NCBI GenBank assembly: GCA_937873495.1
Contig: CALMXZ010000012.1
Coordinates: 1 to 64,000, forward strand
Length of the DNA stretch: 64,000 nt
Source of the DNA: an uncultured Trueperaceae bacterium
GTDB taxonomy: Bacteria > Deinococcota > Deinococci > Deinococcales > Trueperaceae
Reading direction: 5' to 3'
Below are positions 16,879-25,171 of this stretch, one piece after another. The position numbers and the translations under genes are program-made. Below the pieces are notes generated by a model. The model was not told where the DNA came from and did not search any database. It saw only the letters and a program-made list of their open reading frames with translations. Every line of letters begins with the position of its first letter. Within the stretch, counting starts at the first letter, position 1.

Positions 16879-17970
16879 TCAGTCGTGGAACGGCGGCAAG
16901 GCGGCGACGCCGAACACTTGCGCGGCCAGGCTCCAGATCTGCTCCGGCTCCATGGCCGAGCCGAGGAACGTCGTGTCGCCGCGCCACACCTCGACGTGCG
17001 GGTGCGGGTCGTCCTGCGTGCCCTGGGCCGCTTCGGCCGTGCCGGAGTTGCCCGTGGTCGCGATGACGTCGCCTTGCCGCACGACGCTGCCGACGGCCAC
17101 GCCTTCCGCCACCGCCGCGAGGTGCGCGTAGCGCGTCACGAAGCCGCCGGCGTGGCGGATCCAGACCTGCCGCCCGCGCAGGCGGTCGAGGACCGCGGGC
17201 GGCGTGTCGAGGCCGCGTAACGCCTCGGCGATCAGGGCGTCGTACTCGGCCTGGCCGTTCTCGACGTACTCCTTGTCGGCTCGGATGACGACGCCGTCGG
17301 CGACCGCCACTATCGGCGTGCCGTAGCCGATGTTCACGCTCACCGTGCCGTTGTAGAAGTCGAACCCCTCGTGATAGCCGTTGCGGTAGGCGCGCGGCGC
17401 GCCGGGCAGGTGGTTGCGGCGCGAACTGATGGTCGCGTGCTCGACGGGCACGACGTAACCGCTCGGCCAGCCGCTCACGAACGGGCGCGAGCCCAGCTCC
17501 TGGAGCCTCGGGAAGACCCCGGAGGTGCGCACGGCGGCGTTCTGGCGCGCCAAGTCGGCGGCGTTGCGCCCTTCCGCGTCGCGCAGCGTCGGGTCGGCGC
17601 CGGCGTTGAGCAGGTGGATGACCTGGGCGGGTGTGCCCGCCGCGGCCGCGATCATGAGGGGGCTGGAGCCGTTCTCCGTGACGTCGTCGAGCGCCGCGCC
17701 TGCGGCCAGGAGCGCGTCGAGGACGGTGGTCGGGGCGTTCTCCCGCACCGCGACCATGAGCGCCGTGTAGCCGCTCAGGTCGCGGGCGTGCACGTCGGCG
17801 CCGCCTGCCAGCGCGGCGGCGACGGCCCCCGGCTCGGACGACGAGACGGCGGCGAACAGGTCGGGCTTCGCCGGCTCGCGCGTGTGGCTCTTGAACGGCG
17901 GCAGGCCAAGGGCCCAGAAGCCGCCGGCCACCAGCAGCAGGACCACGAGCAGTGCAACGACGATCCGCAT
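16879..17970 (-). CDS. Ankyrin-repeat / M23 (LytM) peptidase fusion, membrane-anchored
   Basis: 363 residues: an N-terminal signal anchor (MRIVVALLVVLLLVAGGFWAL), then three ankyrin repeats (about 35-130: LFAAVSSSEPGAVAAALAGGADVHARDLSGYTALMVAV and onward), then an M23 peptidase domain. Zinc ligands are visible as YHEGFD (HxxxD) and DPHPHVEVW (HxH), with a conserved GTPIVAVADGVVI strand between them. It would act on peptidoglycan in the periplasm. The start at 17970 is chosen because a minus-strand TAGCAT box (17978-17983) lies 7 bases upstream; an ATG 9 bases earlier is in frame but too close to that box. Confidence 0.88.
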   Translation of the reverse strand: MRIVVALLVVLLLVAGGFWALGLPPFKSHTREPAKPDLFAAVSSSEPGAVAAALAGGADVHARDLSGYTALMVAVRENAPTTVLDALLAAGAALDDVTENGSSPLMIAAAAGTPAQVIHLLNAGADPTLRDAEGRNAADLARQNAAVRTSGVFPRLQELGSRPFVSGWPSGYVVPVEHATISSRRNHLPGAPRAYRNGYHEGFDFYNGTVSVNIGYGTPIVAVADGVVIRADKEYVENGQAEYDALIAEALRGLDTPPAVLDRLRGRQVWIRHAGGFVTRYAHLAAVAEGVAVGSVVRQGDVIATTGNSGTAEAAQGTQDDPHPHVEVWRGDTTFLGSAMEPEQIWSLAAQVFGVAALPPFHD

Positions 17971-17977
17971 GCCTGCC

Positions 17978-18021
17978 ATGCTACCGCGGTCTGTCGCGTG
18001 GTTGGCCGGTGCAGGTATGTT
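17978..18021. promoter_or_regulatory. Divergent leaderless promoters (M23 fusion / MATE)
   Basis: TAGCAT on the minus strand (17978-17983) is 7 bases from ATG 17970. TATGTT on the plus strand (18016-18021) is 7 bases from GTG 18029. The starts are 58 bases apart. Confidence 0.5.
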
Positions 18022-18028
18022 GGTGGGC

Positions 18029-19384
18029 GTGGTCGCCACGCGCAGAAGCGAGTTCTTCGGCCTACTGCGCCTGGCGGCGCCCCTGGTGCTGGCGCAGCTG
18101 GCTCAGAACGGCCTCGGCTTCGTCGACACCCTGATGGTCGGGCGCCTCGGAGCCGGGGCCCTCGCCGCCATGGCGCTGGGCGGCAGCTTCTACTTCACGA
18201 CCGGGATCATCACGTCGTCGATCCTGTTCGCCGTCGGCCCGACGGTGGCGCAGGCCATCGGGGGAGGCCGGCGTTCGGAGGCCGCCCACGCCGCTTCCCA
18301 GGCCTTGTGGTTGGCGCTCGTGCTGGCCATCCCTGGCATCGTCGTGTTCCACGCGGTCGGGCCCATCCTGCTGCGCTTGGGGCTCGAGGCGGAGACGGCG
18401 CGCCTGGCGGGGGGCTACCTCAGGGCGATCTCATTCGGCTTCCCGTTCTACTTGGGCTTCACGGCGTTGCGAGGGTTCCTCGAGGGTCACGGCGACGCGC
18501 GGCCCATCATGTACATCGCGTTCTTCGGGGTGGCGCTCAACGTCGGGCTGTGCGAGGTGCTGATCTTCGGCCACCTCGGCTTCCCGGCGCTCGGCGTCGT
18601 CGGCACCGGGTTCGCGACGGCCGCCGTGTACACCATCATGTTCTTGCTGGCCGCGGGGCTCGTCGCCTGGCGCTACCCGAAGCAGCGCGTCCTGGCCGGC
18701 ATGGCCCGGTTGCGCCCGCGCGTGATGCGCGAACTCGTCAAGATCGGTTGGCCGATCGCCTTCACCACCGGCATGGAGGTCGGCCTCTTCAGCCTGTGCG
18801 GCCTCCTCATCGCCCGCTTCGGCGACTCGGTCCTCGCCGCCCATCAGGTGGCCATGCAGTCGGCCTCGATGACGTTCATGGTGCCGCTCGGCATGGCCAT
18901 AGCCACGAGCGTGATCGTCGGGCAGGCCGCCGGCGCGGGCGACATGGCCAAGGTGAGGCGGACGGGGGTCATGGGCATCGGCGTCGCGGTCGGGTTCATG
19001 ACGTGCTCCGCCACGCTCTTCCTACTCGCCCCGCGCTTCGTGATCGGCCTCTACACGGACGTGAGCGCTCCGGGGAACGCCGCCATGGTCGCGGCGGCCG
19101 TCGGCTTCCTCGGCATCGCCGCCCTGTTCCAGCTCTTCGACGGCGTGCAGGTCACCGCCATCGGCGCGCTGCGCGGCCTGAAGGACACGCGCGTGCCCAT
19201 GCTCCTCACGCTCGTCTCCTACTGGATCGTCGGCATGCCCCTCGGGTTGCTCCTCGCCTTCGGGCTTGGCGTCGGCGCCAAGGGGCTGTGGTACGGCATG
19301 GTGGCCGGCCTCGCAGCGGCTTCCGTCCTGATGAGCGCGCGCTTCGCCAGGCGGTCGCGAACGCGCGAGCCCGGAACTGGGTAG
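18029..19384 (+). CDS. MATE-family multidrug/Na+ efflux protein
   Basis: 451 residues with 12 hydrophobic helices in two homologous halves. PLVLAQLAQNGLGFVDTLMVGRLGAGALAAMALG is the NorM/DinF-type N-terminal half, and KIGWPIAFTTGMEVGLFSLCGLLIARFGDSVLAAHQ the start of the second. It exports cationic drugs using a Na+ or H+ gradient (known for the family). GTG 18029 is preferred to ATG 18017 because the latter is part of the TATGTT -10 box. A 42-residue membrane protein gene with a strong ribosome-binding site follows after 21 bases. Confidence 0.88.
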   Translation: MVATRRSEFFGLLRLAAPLVLAQLAQNGLGFVDTLMVGRLGAGALAAMALGGSFYFTTGIITSSILFAVGPTVAQAIGGGRRSEAAHAASQALWLALVLAIPGIVVFHAVGPILLRLGLEAETARLAGGYLRAISFGFPFYLGFTALRGFLEGHGDARPIMYIAFFGVALNVGLCEVLIFGHLGFPALGVVGTGFATAAVYTIMFLLAAGLVAWRYPKQRVLAGMARLRPRVMRELVKIGWPIAFTTGMEVGLFSLCGLLIARFGDSVLAAHQVAMQSASMTFMVPLGMAIATSVIVGQAAGAGDMAKVRRTGVMGIGVAVGFMTCSATLFLLAPRFVIGLYTDVSAPGNAAMVAAAVGFLGIAALFQLFDGVQVTAIGALRGLKDTRVPMLLTLVSYWIVGMPLGLLLAFGLGVGAKGLWYGMVAGLAAASVLMSARFARRSRTREPGTG

Positions 19385-19405
19385 ACTCCTCGTTAGGAGG
19401 TAGAG

Positions 19406-19534
19406 ATGAACGAGTTCTTGGTCATCGCCCGCAACGCGATCATCATCATGATCGCCATCGGGTTGTTCTCGTCCTTCTTCGTCGTGAGCAGCCTATGGGT
19501 CTCGCGCAACACGGTCGAGCCTGAGAAGCACTAG
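19406..19534 (+). CDS. 42-residue single-pass membrane protein
   Basis: A very short gene: the product begins MNEFLVIARNAIIIMIAIG, has one hydrophobic helix (about 5-32) and a polar tail ending TVEPEKH. It is supported by a perfect AGGAGG site 6 bases before the ATG, one of the strongest in the window, and by its position 21 bases after the MATE stop. TAGACT, a -10-like hexamer, overlaps the MATE stop. I do not recognise a family. It may be an accessory subunit or stability factor for the MATE transporter, or an independent stress miniprotein (inference). Confidence 0.65.
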   Translation: MNEFLVIARNAIIIMIAIGLFSSFFVVSSLWVSRNTVEPEKH

Positions 19535-19621
19535 CGTCCGCGCCGGCGCCGCGCGTACCGCGGCCGCCGACAGGCGTCCTCGCCCGGCCCGCCGCGCCGC
19601 GGAACGGGCGTACTGGCGCGC

Positions 19622-20116
19622 ATGATCGCCCCGCTGCGCCGCTACCTCGACGCGCCGACGCTCGACGAGCTCGGCGCGAGCGCCGTGCTGCGCCCCGCGT
19701 TCGTCGTCGGGTTCATGGCGCAGGTCGTCCTCGCGTTCCTGGTCGCGCTCGCGGTGCGGTTGCTGGCCACCGGCGTCACCGTTCGTCCGAGCCCCGTCCT
19801 CATGTGGGTCCTCGTCGGCTTCGCGATCCTCGAGACCGTGTTCGCGGCCTTCGCCGGCCTGCGCTTCGGTTCGGTCAGGGGCAGGCGGCCGGCGCTCACG
19901 GCGACGCTCGTGCTCGGCACCCTCTACGGCTCCGTCACCTGGTTCCTAGCACTGGCATTCGCCACCGAGCAGCGGGGCGTGGGGCTGTACGCGCTCCTGC
20001 TCCTCGTGAGCGTCGCCTACGCGCTCGGCTTCCTGACCACCGGCACCCTGGCGAAGGCGGCGGTGAAGACGGCCGCCCCTGCCAAGGCACCCCAGGCCGA
20101 CCCGGCGGAGAGCTGA
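19622..20116 (+). CDS. Hypothetical four-helix membrane protein
   Basis: 164 residues, four hydrophobic helices (about 24-50, 58-80, 90-112, 119-142) and an Ala/Pro/Lys tail. No domain is recognised. The helix pattern and length resemble small uncharacterised inner-membrane proteins of this phylum. It follows the 42-residue gene by 87 bases and meets mreB tail to tail with 3 bases between the stops. ATG 19622 has no clear ribosome-binding site. Confidence 0.6.
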   Translation: MIAPLRRYLDAPTLDELGASAVLRPAFVVGFMAQVVLAFLVALAVRLLATGVTVRPSPVLMWVLVGFAILETVFAAFAGLRFGSVRGRRPALTATLVLGTLYGSVTWFLALAFATEQRGVGLYALLLLVSVAYALGFLTTGTLAKAAVKTAAPAKAPQADPAES

Positions 20117-20119
20117 GCT

Positions 20120-21127
20120 TCAGCGCGTTCTCTCGAAGTGCGCGTCCTTGAGCACGTGCACCATGTCGAGCGCTTGTGCCGTGCCGAGCACGACGCAATC
20201 GGCGGCGTTGGCCGCGACGCCGACCGGGATGGACGTGATGCTCGACAGGTAGTCGTCGAGGTGCCGCAGCAGCGCCCCGCCGCCCGTGAGGACGATCCCG
20301 CGCTCGATGACGTCCGAGACCAGTTCCGGCGGCGCCTGCTCGAGGACCTTGCGCATGCCGTCCGCGATGCGCTCGAGTGACGGCTTGAGGGCGGCGACCA
20401 CGTCTTCTGTCGACACCGTGACGCTCTTCGGCATGCCGTCTATCAGGTCGCGGCCTCGCACCTCCATGGTCTGCCTGTCGCCCTCGCCGATGATCTTCGC
20501 CGCCCCGATCGTGCGCTTGATCTCCTCGGCCGTGCGGTCGCCGATGAGCAGGTTGTACTTGGCCCTCACGAAGGCCATGATGTCGCGGTCGAAGGTGTTG
20601 CCTGCGATGCGCAGGCTCTGCGACACGACGATGCCACCGAGGCTGATGATCGCCAGGTCCGTGGTGCCGCCGCCGATGTCTATCACCATCGAGCCGATGG
20701 GTTCGGCGATGGCGATGCCAGCGCCGATGGCGCCGGCCACGGGCTCCTCGATGAGGAACGCCTTGCGCGCCCCTACCTCGTGAACGGCCTGGACCACGGC
20801 TCGCCGCTCGACGTCCGTGATGCCGGACGGGATGCACACCATGATGTTCGGGCGCAAGAAGCGCGCCGGTCCGGTGAGGACCTTCCGTATGAACGCCTGG
20901 AGCATCTTCTCGGTGAGCGTGTAATCGGCGATCACCCCGTCGGCCATGGGCCTGACGGCCGTGATGTTCCCCGGGGTGCGCCCCAGCATCCGGTAGGCTT
21001 CCTGGCCGACGGCCTTCACCTCCGTCGTGCCTTTCACTACTGCGATCACCGCGGGCTCGCGCAGGAGCACGCCCTTGCCCTTGACGTGGATGCGTACGTT
21101 CGTGGTGCCGAGGTCGACCCCGATCAT
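20120..21127 (-). CDS. mreB: Rod-shape-determining actin homologue MreB
   Basis: 335 residues of the actin/Hsp70 fold: phosphate-1 loop MIGVDLGTTNVRIHVKGKG, phosphate-2 MVIDIGGGTTDLAIIS, and adenosine region GIVLTGGGALLRHLDDYLS. It forms filaments under the membrane that guide side-wall peptidoglycan synthesis. mreC and mreD do not follow; the neighbour downstream is convergent, so this is a monocistronic copy. The ATG is 6 bases after minus-strand TAGCGT (21134-21139), so the mRNA is probably leaderless. Presence of MreB suggests rod or elongating cells, or a retained paralogue. Confidence 0.95.
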   Translation of the reverse strand: MIGVDLGTTNVRIHVKGKGVLLREPAVIAVVKGTTEVKAVGQEAYRMLGRTPGNITAVRPMADGVIADYTLTEKMLQAFIRKVLTGPARFLRPNIMVCIPSGITDVERRAVVQAVHEVGARKAFLIEEPVAGAIGAGIAIAEPIGSMVIDIGGGTTDLAIISLGGIVVSQSLRIAGNTFDRDIMAFVRAKYNLLIGDRTAEEIKRTIGAAKIIGEGDRQTMEVRGRDLIDGMPKSVTVSTEDVVAALKPSLERIADGMRKVLEQAPPELVSDVIERGIVLTGGGALLRHLDDYLSSITSIPVGVAANAADCVVLGTAQALDMVHVLKDAHFERTR

Positions 21128-21133
21128 GGGTCC

Positions 21134-21177
21134 ACGCTACCAGGTAGCCAGGGGCCCGTGGCCGAGTCGGCTAGCAT
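21134..21177. promoter_or_regulatory. Divergent leaderless promoters (mreB / quinone oxidoreductase)
   Basis: TAGCGT on the minus strand (21134-21139) is 6 bases from the mreB ATG. TAGCAT on the plus strand (21172-21177) is 6 bases from GTG 21184. Confidence 0.55.
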
Positions 21178-21183
21178 GGCGGT

Positions 21184-22236
21184 GTGAGTGAAGGGTCGTC
21201 CGCAGGCACGATGACGGCGCTCGTCCCGGGTGCCGGCGGCACCCTCGCAGGCGCCTCCGTCGCCCGCCCCGTGCCGGGGCCGGGCGAGGTGCTCGTGCGC
21301 GTGCGGTGCGCCGGCATCAACCGCGCCGATCTCGCGCAGCGCGCCGGCATGTACCCGCCGCCCCCCGGCGTCACCGACATCCTCGGCCTCGAGGTGGCCG
21401 GTGAGATCGCAGAGCTCGGCCCTGGCCTGAGTTGGGGCGAAGCGGCGGACGGCGAGGCGCCGGCCGCCGACGCGGCCGCCGGGGCCGTGCTCCTACGGCC
21501 GGGGGCGCCCGTGTGCGCCCTGTTGCCTGGCGGCGGCTACGCCGAGTACGCCGCCGTCCCGGCGGCGCTCCTCATGCCCGTGCCCGCCGGCTGGACGCTG
21601 GTGGAGGCCGCGGCGTGGCCCGAGGCGGCGTTCACCGCGTTCCTCAACCTGTTCGTGGAGGCGCGCCTCCGCCAGGGCGAGCGCCTGCTCGTGCACGGCG
21701 GGGCGAGCGGCGTCGGCACCATGGCCATCGCGATGGCCGCCGCCGCCGGCGCGGCCGTGTTCGCCACGGCGGGAGGGCCGGAGAAGACGAGCCTCTGCCT
21801 GCAGCTGGGGGCCGAGGTGGTCGTCGACCGGCACAAGGAGTCGTTCGCGTCCGTCATCGACGCCTGCGTACCCCCTGGGGTCGACGTCGTGCTCGACATC
21901 GTCGGGCGCGCGTACTTCGCCGACAACCTCGCGGTGCTGAGGCCGGGAGGGCGGCTGGTCGTCATCTCGACCCTCAGCGGCGCCGAGGTGGAGCTGGACC
22001 TGCGGCGGCTCATGGCCAAACGCTTGCACGTGATCGGCTCGACGTTGCGGGGCCGATCGGTGGCCGAGAAGGTCGAGGTGAAGCGCGCTCTCTGGAGTAG
22101 GTTCGGGGCGCAGCTGGCCGCCGGTGGCCTGAAGCCGGTGCTCGACCAGGTCTACCCATGGAGCGACGCCGACGTGGCGCACGCGCGGATGCGGGCGAAC
22201 CGCAACGCGGGCAAACTGGTTCTGGAGCTCGGCTAG
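21184..22236 (+). CDS. NAD(P)H:quinone oxidoreductase, zinc-free MDR family (PIG3-like)
   Basis: 350 residues. GroES-like N-terminal domain with GEVLVRVRCAGINRADLAQRAGMYPPPPGVTDILGLEVAGEI is the PIG3/QOR pattern; the catalytic zinc ligands of alcohol dehydrogenases are absent. The Rossmann NADPH site is LLVHGGASGVGTMAIAMA. A Gly/Ala-rich insertion (about 80-105) lengthens the first domain. It reduces quinones with NADPH in the cytoplasm. It starts with GTG after TAGCAT, and its TAG stop shares one base with the GTG start of the methyltransferase (TAGTG). Confidence 0.88.
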   Translation: MSEGSSAGTMTALVPGAGGTLAGASVARPVPGPGEVLVRVRCAGINRADLAQRAGMYPPPPGVTDILGLEVAGEIAELGPGLSWGEAADGEAPAADAAAGAVLLRPGAPVCALLPGGGYAEYAAVPAALLMPVPAGWTLVEAAAWPEAAFTAFLNLFVEARLRQGERLLVHGGASGVGTMAIAMAAAAGAAVFATAGGPEKTSLCLQLGAEVVVDRHKESFASVIDACVPPGVDVVLDIVGRAYFADNLAVLRPGGRLVVISTLSGAEVELDLRRLMAKRLHVIGSTLRGRSVAEKVEVKRALWSRFGAQLAAGGLKPVLDQVYPWSDADVAHARMRANRNAGKLVLELG

Positions 22237-23039
22237 TGGCGTCGCGCTTGCGACCGGCCGCGCCGTACACGGACCTCGCCGGCGTCTACGACCGCCTGAT
22301 GGCCGACATCGAGTACGACGACTGGGCCGTCTTCATCCTGCGCACCGCCGCGCGCCGCGGCTTCACCGGCGGCGCCCTCCTCGACCTCGGCTGCGGCACG
22401 GGCAACGCCACGTTGCCGATGTGGGAGCTGGGCTACGAGGTCGAGGGCCTGGACGCGAGCGAGGCGATGCTGGCCGTCGCCCGCCGGAAGCTGCCCGGCA
22501 TCGCGTTCCACCACGGCACGTTCGAGGAGTTCTCGCTGCCGCGGCGCTTCGGCCTCGTGTACTCCGTGTTCGACGCCCTCAACAACCTGCTCGACGAGGC
22601 GGCCTTCTCGCGCTGCCTCGCCAGGGTGCGCGAGCATCTGCTGCCCGGCGGGGTCTTCGTGTTCGACGTGAACACCCCCGTCGGTTTGCGGGAACTGTGG
22701 TACGGCGGCGTCTCGGAAGGGTGGGCGGACGACGTCTACTACCGCTGGACGCACACGTACGACGAGGCGACGGGCCTCGCCACGGTCGAGGCATACTGCG
22801 ACACGGTCGCCGGCGCGGCCGACGACGAGCCGGCTTCGGGCGCCGCTAGGCCCGAAGCCGAGGCGGAGCTACTGCGCGGTTTCACGGAAGTGCACCAGGA
22901 GCGCGGCTACGCCGGGCCCGACCTCGTGCGCCTGCTGAGCGCGGCCGGCTTCCAGGACGTTGCGATCATCGAGTACCCGGACGGCGAGGCGGCGAGCCCG
23001 GACGCGGAGCGCGTCTGGGCGGTCGCCGTCTCGCCCTAG
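22236..23039 (+). CDS. Class I SAM-dependent methyltransferase
   Basis: 267 residues. Motif I LLDLGCGTGNATLPMWELG, then VEGLDASEAMLAVARRKL, GLVYSVFDALNNLLDEAAF and LLPGGVFVFDVNTP are typical of the Methyltransf_25/DUF-type small-molecule methyltransferases. The substrate is unknown. GTG 22236 is chosen because it overlaps the preceding stop by one base, which implies termination-reinitiation coupling with the quinone oxidoreductase; a quinone or isoprenoid-related substrate is conceivable but unproven. Confidence 0.85.
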   Translation: MASRLRPAAPYTDLAGVYDRLMADIEYDDWAVFILRTAARRGFTGGALLDLGCGTGNATLPMWELGYEVEGLDASEAMLAVARRKLPGIAFHHGTFEEFSLPRRFGLVYSVFDALNNLLDEAAFSRCLARVREHLLPGGVFVFDVNTPVGLRELWYGGVSEGWADDVYYRWTHTYDEATGLATVEAYCDTVAGAADDEPASGAARPEAEAELLRGFTEVHQERGYAGPDLVRLLSAAGFQDVAIIEYPDGEAASPDAERVWAVAVSP

Positions 23040-23042
23040 CGG

Positions 23043-23918
23043 TCACTTCAGTCCGGCCTGCTCGCGCACGACGCGGGCGACGTTCGACATGTCCTCGTCG
23101 CCGAAGCCGCGCGCCACCAGGCTCGTCTCCAGCTGCTCGACGTAGGCGGCCACCGGCATGCTCACGCCCAGCTCGCGCGCCGATGCCAGCGCTATGCCGA
23201 GGTCCTTGCGGTGCAGGCGGGTCCTGAACCCGAGCGGGTAGTCGCCGGCGAGCATGTTCCCGGCCCGGTTGGCGAGCACCCACGAGCCGGCCGCGCCGCC
23301 GCCGAGCGCCTTCAGGGCGGCCTCCGTGTCTATGCCGGCCGCCATCGCCAACGCCATGCCCTCGGCGACGGCGGCGTACGTGCCGGCGATGATGACCTGG
23401 TTGACCGCCTTGGCCACCTGCCCGCTGCCGACGGGGCCGACGAGCGTGATGGTGCGGCCGAGGTGCTCGAGGACCGGTCGCACGCGCTCGAGCGCGGCGG
23501 CCTCGCCGCCCACCATGATCGACAGGGTGCCGTTCTTGGCCCCCTCGCTGCCGCCGGACACCGGGGCGTCCAGCATCTGAACACCCCGCTGGGCGAGGGC
23601 GGCGGCCATGCGCCTGGTGGTGGCCGGGCTGATGGTGCTCATGTCCACGAGCACGGCGCCTTCCGCCAGCCCCTCGATCGCGCCGTGGTCGCCTATCACG
23701 ACGGCCTGAACGTCCGGGGTGTCGGACACCATCGTGAACACGACGTCGCGCTCCACGGCGCACGCCTTCGGGCTCGCGGCTCGCTTGGCGCCGAGGGCGG
23801 CCAGCGGCTCCTCGCGCTCGCGCGTGCGGTTGTGGACGGTGACGTCGAAGCCGGCCGCCAGCAGCCTGGCGGCCATCGGCGCGCCCATGGTGCCGAGTCC
23901 GATGAAGCCGATGCGCAT
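23043..23918 (-). CDS. 3-hydroxyisobutyrate / beta-hydroxyacid dehydrogenase family
   Basis: 291 residues. NAD(P) motif MRIGFIGLGTMGAPMAARLL, substrate-binding DAPVSGGSEGAKNGTLSIMVGG and catalytic Lys in VGSGQVAKAVNQV identify the 3-HIBADH/tartronate-semialdehyde reductase family. The ATG at 23918 is preferred to a TTG five codons upstream, because that TTG belongs to the GGAGG ribosome-binding site. It is a single gene, convergent with the methyltransferase, with acuC starting its own unit 53 bases upstream. Likely role: valine or glycolate/glyoxylate-linked metabolism; the precise acid is unknown. Confidence 0.88.
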   Translation of the reverse strand: MRIGFIGLGTMGAPMAARLLAAGFDVTVHNRTREREEPLAALGAKRAASPKACAVERDVVFTMVSDTPDVQAVVIGDHGAIEGLAEGAVLVDMSTISPATTRRMAAALAQRGVQMLDAPVSGGSEGAKNGTLSIMVGGEAAALERVRPVLEHLGRTITLVGPVGSGQVAKAVNQVIIAGTYAAVAEGMALAMAAGIDTEAALKALGGGAAGSWVLANRAGNMLAGDYPLGFRTRLHRKDLGIALASARELGVSMPVAAYVEQLETSLVARGFGDEDMSNVARVVREQAGLK

Positions 23919-23971
23919 GTGGTTGTCCTCCAAAGCCGGCGGCCCCGACGGGCGGCCGGCGCTCGCAGCGT

Positions 23972-25171
23972 TCAGGACGAGGTTACCCCGCTCGTGAGTC
24001 CGGTGTCCTGCCAGATGGCTCGCAGCGCCTCCAACGTCCTGCCGGCGACGACACGGTTGCGCCGCGCCACCTGCTCACGCTTGGGGTGTGGCTCGAACTC
24101 TTCCGGTCCGTCCGTCGCACGGCGGGGGATGGGGGCCTCGGGCAGGCGCGAGCGCCACTCCGCCTGCCACTCTGCCGGCAGCTCTGCCGGCAGCTCGCGG
24201 CCCGTCAGCGCGCTCCAGAGCTGCGCCCACGCGCGCGGGACCGTGCGGTAGGGGTCGTAGCCGCCGCCGCCGGTGGCGACGATGCGCCCGCCCGTCAGCT
24301 CGTCCGCCAACGCCACGACCCGCTCATAGGCCGCCCGCATGCCCGTGAGCGTCAGGGAGAGGTCCGCCAAGGGATCGAAGCGGTGGGGGTCGGCGCCGGC
24401 CTGCAGGAGGATGACGTCCGGCCTGAACGCCCGCAGGGCGGTCGGGACGACGGTGTCGAAGGCCTCGAGGTAAGAGTCGTCCTCCGTGAAGGGCTCGAGC
24501 GGTACGTTGACGGACAGCCCGCGCCCGGCGCCCTTGCCCGTCTCGTACGGGTGGCCGGTGCCGGGGAAGAGGTAGTGGCCGGACTCGTGCAGGCTGACCT
24601 TCAGGACGGCGGGGTCCTCGTAGAGCAGCCACTGGACCCCGTCGCCGTGGTGCGCGTCGAGGTCGACGTAGGCGACGCGCAGCCCGTGGCGGTCGACCGC
24701 CCGCCGGATGGCAACGGCGAGATCGTTGTAGACGCAGAAGCCGGACGCCCGGTCACGCAGCGCGTGGTGCAGGCCGCCGCCGAGGTTGACGGCGCGGAGC
24801 GCCCTGCCGGTCGCGACGAGCTCCATAGCCGTCACCGTTCCGGCGCAGACGAGCGAGACGAGCTCGTGCATGCCGGGGAAGACCGGGTTGTCCGCCGTGC
24901 CGAGGCCGCGGTGCCTGGCCCGCTCGACGACCTCCCCTCGCGACAGGGCCGCCACGTCGGCGACGTAGTCGGGATCGTGCACGGTGAGCAGCGCGGCCTC
25001 ATCGAGGGGGGCGGGCGGCACGACCTCGGACGGCGCCAGGACCCCGGCGTGCTCCAACAGCGAGCGGGTCAGCTCCATCCTCAACGGCTTGAACGGGTGG
25101 TCGGCGGCGAGCTCGAAGCGCGCCATGCGCTGGTCGTGCACGAGCAGGACGCCGGGTCCTGTGAGGCTCAC
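23972..25171 (-). CDS. acuC: AcuC, acetoin-utilisation-type class I-like deacetylase
   Basis: 399 residues of the histone-deacetylase fold. Zinc and charge-relay residues appear in GGGLHHALRDRASGFCVYNDLAVAIRR, AYVDLDAHHGDGVQ and LLQAGADPHRFDPLADLSLT, with the C-terminal GGGGYDPYRTVPRAWAQLW. In Bacillus AcuC removes the acetyl group that AcuA places on acetyl-CoA synthetase, reactivating it (known). The start overlaps the acuB stop by 4 bases (ATGA). It is the last gene of the STAND-acuA-acuB-acuC unit. Confidence 0.93.
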   Translation of the reverse strand: MSLTGPGVLLVHDQRMARFELAADHPFKPLRMELTRSLLEHAGVLAPSEVVPPAPLDEAALLTVHDPDYVADVAALSRGEVVERARHRGLGTADNPVFPGMHELVSLVCAGTVTAMELVATGRALRAVNLGGGLHHALRDRASGFCVYNDLAVAIRRAVDRHGLRVAYVDLDAHHGDGVQWLLYEDPAVLKVSLHESGHYLFPGTGHPYETGKGAGRGLSVNVPLEPFTEDDSYLEAFDTVVPTALRAFRPDVILLQAGADPHRFDPLADLSLTLTGMRAAYERVVALADELTGGRIVATGGGGYDPYRTVPRAWAQLWSALTGRELPAELPAEWQAEWRSRLPEAPIPRRATDGPEEFEPHPKREQVARRNRVVAGRTLEALRAIWQDTGLTSGVTSS

